Assembly: GCA_944390955.1 (NCBI GenBank)
Contig: CALXRY010000107.1
Coordinates: 1 to 41,090, forward strand
Direction: 5' to 3'
DNA length: 41,090 bases
Source: an uncultured Clostridia bacterium
Lineage (GTDB): Bacteria; Bacillota; Clostridia; UBA1381
Shown: piece by piece, positions 34,683 to 41,090 of the stretch
How positions within the stretch are numbered: position 1 is the first letter of the stretch
How the letters are laid out: each line of letters opens with the position of its first letter
Notes under the pieces: generated by a model
What the model was told of the DNA's origin: nothing
The model's database searches: none
The model's input: only the letters and a program-made list of their open reading frames with translations
Made by a program: the position numbers and the translations under genes

Positions 34683-35093
34683 TCAATCACCGCCCATCAG
34701 CTTCTTTATAAATGCCCCGAAAAGCGTAAAAAGATATGCAAACAGCGTGTACACCACTGCACATAGTATGCCTGCAAGCAACATATAATTCATCCCGTCA
34801 AAGTTATAATACATGATTATAGACGCAGTCGCCAATATCCCGAACATCAGCGGGAACTTCCACTCGAAGCCGAGCCTCACGCCGTAAAAAAACGATATTC
34901 CGAATATCAGCATCGGGTTCACCATGAACATGAACATATTAAGAAGCACCGACTGTCCTGTGGGTCCCATGAATACAAACACCATGGGCAGTATATGAAA
35001 GCATATTATGACCGCAATGACATACAGCTTTGCATTTTCCATACTGAATTTTGAAACCGGCAGAAAAGAGCCTTTTTTCTTTAACTTCCTCAT
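34683..35093 (-). CDS. Small multi-pass membrane protein, unknown
   Basis: A 136-residue protein with about four hydrophobic helices (near 23-42, 48-70, 80-97 and 102-128) and a basic N-terminus (MRKLKKKGSF). I recognise no family. The ATG has GGAGG six bases upstream. It is immediately followed by the YcxB-like gene with which it probably forms a two-gene unit, and may cooperate with it in the membrane. It starts 121 bases after the GH116 stop; those 121 bases contain the palindrome CCGTACGG but no clear promoter or terminator. Confidence 0.7.
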   Translation of the reverse strand: MRKLKKKGSFLPVSKFSMENAKLYVIAVIICFHILPMVFVFMGPTGQSVLLNMFMFMVNPMLIFGISFFYGVRLGFEWKFPLMFGILATASIIMYYNFDGMNYMLLAGILCAVVYTLFAYLFTLFGAFIKKLMGGD

Positions 35094-35214
35094 TTAAATC
35101 CTCCATTCCGCCGTCAAAGCGCCGGTGCGGGCCACGCTCTGACATGCGGCTGTTTTTTATATGCTAAAATCGTCCTTCCAGCGATAATATACCGTACGGA
35201 TATTCTTTTGTATA

Positions 35215-37746
35215 TTACTCGCATACTATTTCCACGCTTCCGAAAATATTTGTTTTTTCAAAATGCAGTATACCATCTTCAAAGCTGAAGCCGCAGCCAT
35301 TTCCATCGATCTTGACTTCGCTTATATTATTCACAAAACTAAGCCCCACAGTGGAAAGCGCCAGGCTCCCCTCATAAATATTTAAGAATATGCGGCTGTC
35401 CTTTTTAATGAAATTTCCCCATGCGCCGCTAAGACTCCAGAAATATGAAAACTCATCGCTGTCAGCCTTTGGCGCAAAGCCGATGTAATTATCCGGCATA
35501 TCAAATGTAAAGCCGGCAAAAATAGGCAAAAGCGCAAAGCTTGCCATACTTCTGGCGTAATTGCTCCCGCACTCAATTTCATTCCATGGATTCCTTTTTT
35601 CTCCGTCATATCTGCTCCTTACAGCTTTTACGACCTCTATTCCTTCGTCGATCATACCGTTTGAGACCAGCAGGCCTGCAAACGAATATTCAAAGCCGGT
35701 CATCGTTTCCTCACAGTACGGTACAGGGATTTTAGGCTTTGTCACATCTTCCGGATACTCGCACATCACAGTACCGGCTTCGTCATTCAGCGAGAAAAGT
35801 CTCCAAGGATTCACAAAACCGCGCATTGATTTCTTATAATTATACTTCACCATGTGCTTAAGCGCAGTTTTTACCTGCTCTTCGTCAAAGATACTCTCCA
35901 AGCCCAAAATATCGGCATGCCACTGCCCAAGAAGCTGGTCGATCTCAGAGCCGTTGTCTATCTGATATTTTATTTCCTTAGCCTCTTCATTCCAGTAATC
36001 CTCGACTGCATTATACTTTTCCAAAATGCCCTTATCCTTAATATCCGTTTTCTGTATAAAGTATCTTCCGTTAAACAGATTATCCTTTGTCCATTGTCTG
36101 CCTTGCTCAAAAAGCCTTCTATACTCGCCGCACTTTTCATCGTCACCAAGAAAATCCGCCATTTCCGATGCAGCCGCCAGCGCCGCAAGGTACATTCCCT
36201 CAAGCCATGAGGACGGTCCGAACAGCTCCATATCTAACGTATGATGCTGTCTTCCCTCCAGGACTCCGTCTTTATCCCTGTCCCACTCGTCAATATTTTC
36301 TTCGCTCCATGCATATTCAAGAACTCTTTTTATATCCTGCCACTGAGCCCTCAGCCAATCGTTATCACCCGAGAGCTTCCATTCTCTATAGCATTTTATA
36401 ACGCTCCCCATCTGTCCGTCAAGGCAGGCTCTGAATTTCTTATGCTCTCTTCCAAGCGGGAGCTTCAGCCTAAATTCCATTTCGCCGCTTTCCAATGTGC
36501 TGTACTTGAATTCCAGCTCGCGTATACTTCTTTCAAGCTGAGGAAACAGGAAACACAATGCGTATGCGTAATTCCAGACATGCTGACACGTTCCCTCACA
36601 GGAACCTGTGTTTTCCTCAACTCCCTCCCAGCCATAGAAGGACCCGTCCTCAAGCCTCAGCACAGTCGCAGATTTCAGCACCGATAAGTTTGCGGAAACT
36701 GCATCAATAACCACCTCGTCCAATGTTGAACAGAATAATGCGTCCTTGAATAATTTTGTTCTTTTGTATAGGCTGTCCCAGTTTTTTAATGCATATCCAG
36801 CACTGGCTGCCGAATCATCAAAAAGGACAGCATAATAATTTTTCCACGTTATATGCTTCCCATTCTCATCCCGGCACTCATCCCAATAGTTATAGTTGTT
36901 TGGAATATTCCATGTAAGAACGAACCTTATCCTTTTGATTTCTCCGGGAGCCGCTTTTATTTCAGCCGCAATAGTTCCCGTATCCCGCTCTCCGGGAGTT
37001 TCGTAGTTCCTCGGTCTCAGCGGCTCTGCCGAATTAAAGTCATTCCAGTAGGTCACGCAGGCATCCTGCCACATCCCTCTGTACCAGTATGCTTGGCTGC
37101 GCGTATCGGGATTGTCCGTAGCGATTGTCAGATCACCGTATGTAACATCATCGCTGTCAACTCCGGAATGGAGCATTGTGAGCATAGCCATCCCATCTTT
37201 TATGAAGGCCCTGTTTTCCGATGCCTTAAACGGGTTGCAAAGCGAAAATGCCGCCTCATACACTATCTCATCCTGAGTATTATTTTCAAACTCTATTTCA
37301 AAAAATGCGCCCGGTATGCTTGAATTTTTATCATCGTTCGGTATCATCGGATTAAACGCCGTAAGCTTTACATTGGCGGGAAACTCGCTGTCGGAAAAGC
37401 AAAGCTCCGCGATCGGGAACTCGCCGTTAAAAACGGCGCTCTGAAAATGAGGAAATCCGCCCATAGTTTCGCTGTCAGGGCCGAATCCGAAGCCGCTCGC
37501 TCTTCTTCCCCTCTCCTTGCCGATGAAATCCTTGCAGACGTCTGTATTTAAAATTTTTGTTATAACGTCATTTTTCGTTTTCGCCTTGACGGCAATATGC
37601 GAATAGCCGTTAATGCTTTCCTTTGCGGGACGGTTGAAAATCTCCCAGTCAATCAGTCTTCCGTCGCCTCCCAGACCTATGCTTCCGCTTCCTATTCCTC
37701 CGAGCGGAAAGGATATTTCCCTTGTATTTCTGCCGGTATACTGCAT
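35215..37746 (-). CDS. GH116 beta-glycosidase (GBA2-like)
   Basis: An 843-residue protein of the GH116 family, which includes bacterial and archaeal beta-glucosidases/beta-xylosidases and the human non-lysosomal glucosylceramidase GBA2. The N-terminal beta-sandwich starts FPLGGIGSGSIGLGGDGRL, which is typical. The (alpha/alpha)6 barrel includes GTCQHVWNYAYALCFLFP and DGVLEGRQHHTLDMELFGPSSW, the latter in the region of the acid/base Asp. NPWRLFSLNDEAGTVMCEYP and EETMTGFEYSFAGLL follow. No signal peptide; cytoplasmic. The start is ATG with AAGGAG eight bases upstream, 29 bases after hisF. The sugar removed (glucose, xylose or other) cannot be decided. Confidence 0.87.
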   Translation of the reverse strand: MQYTGRNTREISFPLGGIGSGSIGLGGDGRLIDWEIFNRPAKESINGYSHIAVKAKTKNDVITKILNTDVCKDFIGKERGRRASGFGFGPDSETMGGFPHFQSAVFNGEFPIAELCFSDSEFPANVKLTAFNPMIPNDDKNSSIPGAFFEIEFENNTQDEIVYEAAFSLCNPFKASENRAFIKDGMAMLTMLHSGVDSDDVTYGDLTIATDNPDTRSQAYWYRGMWQDACVTYWNDFNSAEPLRPRNYETPGERDTGTIAAEIKAAPGEIKRIRFVLTWNIPNNYNYWDECRDENGKHITWKNYYAVLFDDSAASAGYALKNWDSLYKRTKLFKDALFCSTLDEVVIDAVSANLSVLKSATVLRLEDGSFYGWEGVEENTGSCEGTCQHVWNYAYALCFLFPQLERSIRELEFKYSTLESGEMEFRLKLPLGREHKKFRACLDGQMGSVIKCYREWKLSGDNDWLRAQWQDIKRVLEYAWSEENIDEWDRDKDGVLEGRQHHTLDMELFGPSSWLEGMYLAALAAASEMADFLGDDEKCGEYRRLFEQGRQWTKDNLFNGRYFIQKTDIKDKGILEKYNAVEDYWNEEAKEIKYQIDNGSEIDQLLGQWHADILGLESIFDEEQVKTALKHMVKYNYKKSMRGFVNPWRLFSLNDEAGTVMCEYPEDVTKPKIPVPYCEETMTGFEYSFAGLLVSNGMIDEGIEVVKAVRSRYDGEKRNPWNEIECGSNYARSMASFALLPIFAGFTFDMPDNYIGFAPKADSDEFSYFWSLSGAWGNFIKKDSRIFLNIYEGSLALSTVGLSFVNNISEVKIDGNGCGFSFEDGILHFEKTNIFGSVEIVCE

Positions 37747-37775
37747 TTGATCGTTCTCCTTATATTTTGATTATT

Positions 37776-38537
37776 CTACAGCCTCACGCTTTCACCGTTG
37801 TCCCGCAGATACTTCTTAAGGTCACGTATCTCTATCTCCCTGAAATGGAACAAACTCGCCGCAAGCACTGCGTCCGCCTTTCCCTCTCTGAACGCGTCAA
37901 GGAAATGCTCCATTTTTCCCGCTCCGCCGGAAGCGATAACGGGGATCCCGGCGTTTTCGCTCACGGCACGCGTAAGCTCCAGATCGTAGCCGGCCTTTGT
38001 GCCGTCGCAGTCCATGCTCGTGAGCAGGATCTCCCCCGCTCCGAGCTTCTCGGCGCGTCTTGCCCATTCGATCGCGTCTATACCTGTATTTACGCGTCCG
38101 CCGTTAAGGTATACGTCCCAGCCCGAGCCGTCTTCACGTCTTTTTGCATCTATCGCGCAGACAACGCACTGGCTGCCGAATTTTTCGGCAGCCTCGCTTA
38201 TAAGCTCGGGGCGTTTTACTGCGGCGCTGTTTACCGAGACCTTATCGGCTCCGGCGTTGAGTATTTTTCTGAAATCCTCAATAGTCCTTATCCCGCCGCC
38301 GACCGTGAACGGTATAAATACCTTTTTTGCCACGCGCTCGACCATGTCAGCAACAGTTTCTCTTGCATCAGACGACGCCGTTATATCAAGAAATACAAGC
38401 TCGTCGGCTCCCGCCCTGTCATATACGGCAGCGCATTCTACCGGGTCGCCCGCGTCTATCAGATTAACAAAATTCACTCCCTTTACTACCCTTCCGTTAT
38501 TCACGTCAAGGCACGGGATTATTCTTTTTGCATACAA
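37776..38537 (-). CDS. hisF: Imidazole glycerol phosphate synthase cyclase subunit
   Basis: A 253-residue (beta/alpha)8 barrel, full length for HisF. The catalytic residues Asp11 (IIPCLDV) and Asp130 (VCAIDAK) are present, as are the phosphate-binding blocks TVGGGIRT and IASGGAGK. With HisH it converts PRFAR and glutamine-derived ammonia to imidazole glycerol phosphate and AICAR in histidine synthesis. The start is TTG at 38537: it lies eight bases after GGAGG and is in frame, while the nearby ATG (38533) is out of frame. The ribosome binding site is inside the last codons of the GH30 gene. No other his gene is in the window, which is odd. Confidence 0.96.
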   Translation of the reverse strand: MYAKRIIPCLDVNNGRVVKGVNFVNLIDAGDPVECAAVYDRAGADELVFLDITASSDARETVADMVERVAKKVFIPFTVGGGIRTIEDFRKILNAGADKVSVNSAAVKRPELISEAAEKFGSQCVVCAIDAKRREDGSGWDVYLNGGRVNTGIDAIEWARRAEKLGAGEILLTSMDCDGTKAGYDLELTRAVSENAGIPVIASGGAGKMEHFLDAFREGKADAVLAASLFHFREIEIRDLKKYLRDNGESVRL

Positions 38538-38538
38538 A

Positions 38539-41090
38539 TCAATTTCCTCCTATGGCTCTGTAGCTCTTTCCTCCGGCAAACACGCGTATCTCCGAGAACT
38601 TTACAGCCGATGTTTTTACGGGAAGAATACCGTCCTCAGCCTCTGCCGTGCTTGTGCCAACAAGCATTCCGCCCTCGTCATAGAAGCATGCCACAGCTGT
38701 TCCGGAAATATCTCCACTTATCTCTCCTTTTAGATAAGTCCCGTAATCCTCCAGCTCCGCCTCAAGCACACCGTATTCGGGAAGGTTCGCCTTAGGTGCT
38801 ATGTTCTGTCCGTGGATAACATACGTCGTTATCGAATTTGCGGGCTGCGTAACGGTAAGCGTTCTGCCGTTTACCTGCACCTGCCCGAGCTCAGCCCAGT
38901 TCTCGCTCTCAGTCGTCCTTATAACATCTGCCGCATCGAGAACGCCGTCAAAATCTGTTAGATCATAGGTCACCGTCTGTTCGCTTCCCGTTCTGTTCGT
39001 CGTAACGATAACTATCTCGTCGTTATCATATGCCGTTACGGTATCTCCGGTATCGTCAGAGCTTATCAGGTTCATGCCCTCTTTTATATATCTCGTGTAC
39101 TGTCCGAAGCCGTAATATTTCTTGCTCCTTAATATCTCGCCGTTTGTATGGTTTGCTATGGCCGTTCCCCAGTAGCCGTCATCCGAAAATTCAAGGCTCG
39201 TATTCGTATAGAATACATTATCCTTATGTGAATCGATTATCTGCCAGATTATCCACGCAGTCGGCTGCATACCGTTAAGGTCTATTGTTATCCTGCGTCC
39301 GAGCCCGAGCGCCGGAGCCATGCTGCCTGCGTTCTCACCGTCAACAAATTTACCGTCGACCTCGCTCATCCACAGCGATTTCCCGTATTCCATCGCCGTC
39401 TGCCTTACCTCGGTGCGGGCGCTGCCGGAATAAGTATGCGCATTTATCCTATCGACCGCCGCCTTTGCGTCATCATCAAGCTTTTCAAAATTCTCATACG
39501 CCTTTGTCAGGTCGGTCTCTTCTGTCGCGGCAAGGATAATATCTATCCCGTTTTCCTCAATAGCGGAATCGAGCGCGTTCACTATCCCCGACTGCGCCTC
39601 TCCCGGAGAAACGTGCATTCCCTCCTGCTTCGGGCTTCCATAGCCCCAATAGGAAGTATCGGGCTCATTGAACGGCGAAATGCTGTCAAATTCGATGCCC
39701 TCTTCCCCGAAGTGCTTTATAACGTCGCACAGGTACTGCGCAAAATCATCGTATTCCTCGGGCGCGATATTATCCTGAGACGCGTCGTGACCGCCTGACG
39801 AGCAGCCGCTTATCGTCATAAAATACGGCGCGCTGTTGGCAAACGCCTCTATATTGTCAACGCCCTTTTCTATCGCCGCCTTTAATACATTTACCTGATT
39901 TTCATCTGCGTTCCAGTCGTAATACATATTCCCGTCCGCATCAAGCTTCGCAAAGCCGGGCATATTGCCGTCGGGCCGTCCGTCCTCTATGTGCGTATGC
40001 GTCGGGTCGTCGCCGCCGCCTATATTATAGCGGACGATATTCAGTCCGAGACCATTTTCCGGGTCAAAGAAATACTCCGCCGCCTTTTCGGTGAGCTTAT
40101 CGGAATAACCGATATAATTCGCCCACCAGCAAAGACTCGTTCCCCAGCCCTCAAACTCTCCGAACGGGCTCGCCTGCTCAGGGAATACCCTAACTGTCTT
40201 ATCAACAGCCGGAAGCTCATAATCGGTAAATTCAACGGCGCAATCTCTTTTTACCGTTACACCGTCACGCTCTGCCGTCAGAGTTATCTCATAAACCCCA
40301 GGTTCCGCCGCAGTGAGCACTCCGCTGCTTTCGGACAAGCCCTCATAACGGTAGCTCACGCCCTCAGGCAGTGCAGTTCTCATGTCCAACGAGCTTGCCT
40401 TTGCGGGGAGCTCTACAGAATTGAGCAGCACACGGAGCTCCTCGGAGACTGATGCGTTCCTCAGTACAGTAAATTCAAAATCCCTCGTATATGATACATC
40501 GCCCAAAGCGATATTTGCGGTAAGCGTTACCGGCGTATCCTCAGAGTCCGCCGCCGGACGCGTCACCTCGCCCGAGGACGATATCACGCTCTCGTCCGAT
40601 GACGTCCACGTCATCTCCGCTCCAGATTCCGTTCCCGCCGCCGGTAGCTCTATATCCTCCGTAACCCTGTATGCCTTGTCGAACGAAATCGAGTTTATAT
40701 CAAGATACAGCTTGTAATTGTCACGGTCCTTATTGAGCTCATCGTCAAGATGGCGCACTCTCTCGGCGCTAAGGGCAGTCGGATATATCCTGAAATCGGC
40801 TATCGCCCCCGAAAAATACGGGTCGTTATACGGCGATCTGCCGAGCCAGTTCTGCGTTGTCCTTCCGAGCTCCGAAACCGTTATCGGCAGACTGTTGTTT
40901 TCCGAAACGAGCTGCGCATCGCGGTAGAGCTTCATATTGTTCCCGTCTATAACGACGATAACAGACGCAAACTTATTTTCCTCAACGCCCGTATCATATG
41001 AGACTGCTGCCTCCTCGTTATAATCCGACGGCGTTATCGCCGCATACAGCTTTCCGTCAGGACGCGAGGTGTTCATAAACAAATAGCCGT
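38539..41090 (-). CDS. GH30 glycosidase with LamG and Ig-like modules (5' end outside window)
   Basis: A 3' partial gene; the frame is open to the right edge, so at least 850 residues. Visible order: a LamG/concanavalin-type domain ([35 protein letters not shown]), an Ig-like domain of the atrophied bacterial type ([21 protein letters not shown]), another short beta domain, then a GH30 barrel beginning [18 protein letters not shown]. The acid/base Glu is in SPFNEPD (codon at 39664-39666) and the nucleophile Glu in WMSEVDG (39361-39363). The C-terminal beta-sandwich typical of GH30 follows. The Trp-rich start and [12 protein letters not shown] resemble endo-beta-1,6-galactanases (GH30 subfamily 5), which cut arabinogalactan side chains. 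Its modular form suggests secretion, but the signal peptide is off-window. Confidence 0.9.
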   Translation of the reverse strand, partial: GYLFMNTSRPDGKLYAAITPSDYNEEAAVSYDTGVEENKFASVIVVIDGNNMKLYRDAQLVSENNSLPITVSELGRTTQNWLGRSPYNDPYFSGAIADFRIYPTALSAERVRHLDDELNKDRDNYKLYLDINSISFDKAYRVTEDIELPAAGTESGAEMTWTSSDESVISSSGEVTRPAADSEDTPVTLTANIALGDVSYTRDFEFTVLRNASVSEELRVLLNSVELPAKASSLDMRTALPEGVSYRYEGLSESSGVLTAAEPGVYEITLTAERDGVTVKRDCAVEFTDYELPAVDKTVRVFPEQASPFGEFEGWGTSLCWWANYIGYSDKLTEKAAEYFFDPENGLGLNIVRYNIGGGDDPTHTHIEDGRPDGNMPGFAKLDADGNMYYDWNADENQVNVLKAAIEKGVDNIEAFANSAPYFMTISGCSSGGHDASQDNIAPEEYDDFAQYLCDVIKHFGEEGIEFDSISPFNEPDTSYWGYGSPKQEGMHVSPGEAQSGIVNALDSAIEENGIDIILAATEETDLTKAYENFEKLDDDAKAAVDRINAHTYSGSARTEVRQTAMEYGKSLWMSEVDGKFVDGENAGSMAPALGLGRRITIDLNGMQPTAWIIWQIIDSHKDNVFYTNTSLEFSDDGYWGTAIANHTNGEILRSKKYYGFGQYTRYIKEGMNLISSDDTGDTVTAYDNDEIVIVTTNRTGSEQTVTYDLTDFDGVLDAADVIRTTESENWAELGQVQVNGRTLTVTQPANSITTYVIHGQNIAPKANLPEYGVLEAELEDYGTYLKGEISGDISGTAVACFYDEGGMLVGTSTAEAEDGILPVKTSAVKFSEIRVFAGGKSYRAIGGN

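Noticed and set aside
34076-34711. 211-codon plus-strand frame over the candidate RNA and YcxB-like gene
   Set aside because: It runs through a strong terminator and then antisense to a gene with a family match; the first codons overlap RNA stems.
37722-38795. 357-codon plus-strand frame opposite hisF
   Set aside because: Antisense shadow; the minus strand is unambiguous HisF and GH30.

Overview
The window looks like chromosomal DNA from a strictly anaerobic, probably spore-forming, plant-glycan-degrading member of the Clostridia (Bacillota). Four things point that way. Genes are preceded by strong AGGAGG-type ribosome binding sites and near-consensus TTGACA/TATAAT promoters. There is an oxygen-sensitive class III ribonucleotide reductase (nrdD-nrdG). 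A spore maturation gene (spmB) is present. The secreted proteins carry S-layer-homology (SLH) and dockerin domains. No taxonomic marker allows a species call; a gut or rumen pectin/arabinogalactan degrader is an inference from gene content.

Region 1-8.3 kb (all minus): an operon of alpha-L-rhamnosidase (GH78), a membrane-anchored AraC-family sensor-regulator and a GH2 beta-galactosidase. It is driven by a promoter at 8250-8278 and has a 9-bp leader hairpin. The first 450 bases lie downstream of the operon and hold only GC-rich inverted repeats.

Region 8.3-23.5 kb (all minus): one long array of tightly spaced genes. It encodes a lipoprotein sugar-binding protein, two sugar ABC permeases (no ATPase), a secreted right-handed beta-helix protein with a C-terminal dockerin, two large secreted paralogues sharing an N-terminal DUF6273-like domain (one ending in three SLH repeats), a secreted protein starting with SLH-like repeats, a small secreted protein, and a large secreted protein with a C-terminal module typical of clostridial surface proteins. 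Several of these are functionally unknown. This array is the best candidate for an undescribed surface glycan-handling system.

Region 23.8-25.2 kb (plus, divergent): an RpiB/LacAB-family sugar-phosphate isomerase and an SGNH/GDSL esterase, probably catabolic partners of the transporter. The divergent spacer holds back-to-back promoters and a 14-bp dyad.

Region 25.2-27.7 kb: a gene-poor scar ends in a 40-codon integrase fragment facing the 3' end of a tRNA-Thr(CGU). It is followed (minus) by housekeeping genes rpsU, secG and spmB.

Region 27.8-35.1 kb: a Na+/phosphate symporter behind a clear Pho-box array; nrdD-nrdG behind two NrdR boxes 31 bp apart; a GH88 unsaturated uronyl hydrolase; then a candidate small RNA gene with response-regulator-like 11-bp repeats and a terminator; and two small membrane-protein genes on the minus strand.

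Region 35.2-41.1 kb (minus): a second glycan operon, with a GH30 (endo-beta-1,6-galactanase-like, 5' end outside the window), a lone hisF that starts with TTG, and a GH116 beta-glycosidase.

Together the enzymes suggest extracellular trimming and uptake of rhamnose-, galactose- and uronate-containing plant polymers (rhamnogalacturonan, arabinogalactan), followed by cytoplasmic hydrolysis by GH2, GH78, GH88 and GH116.
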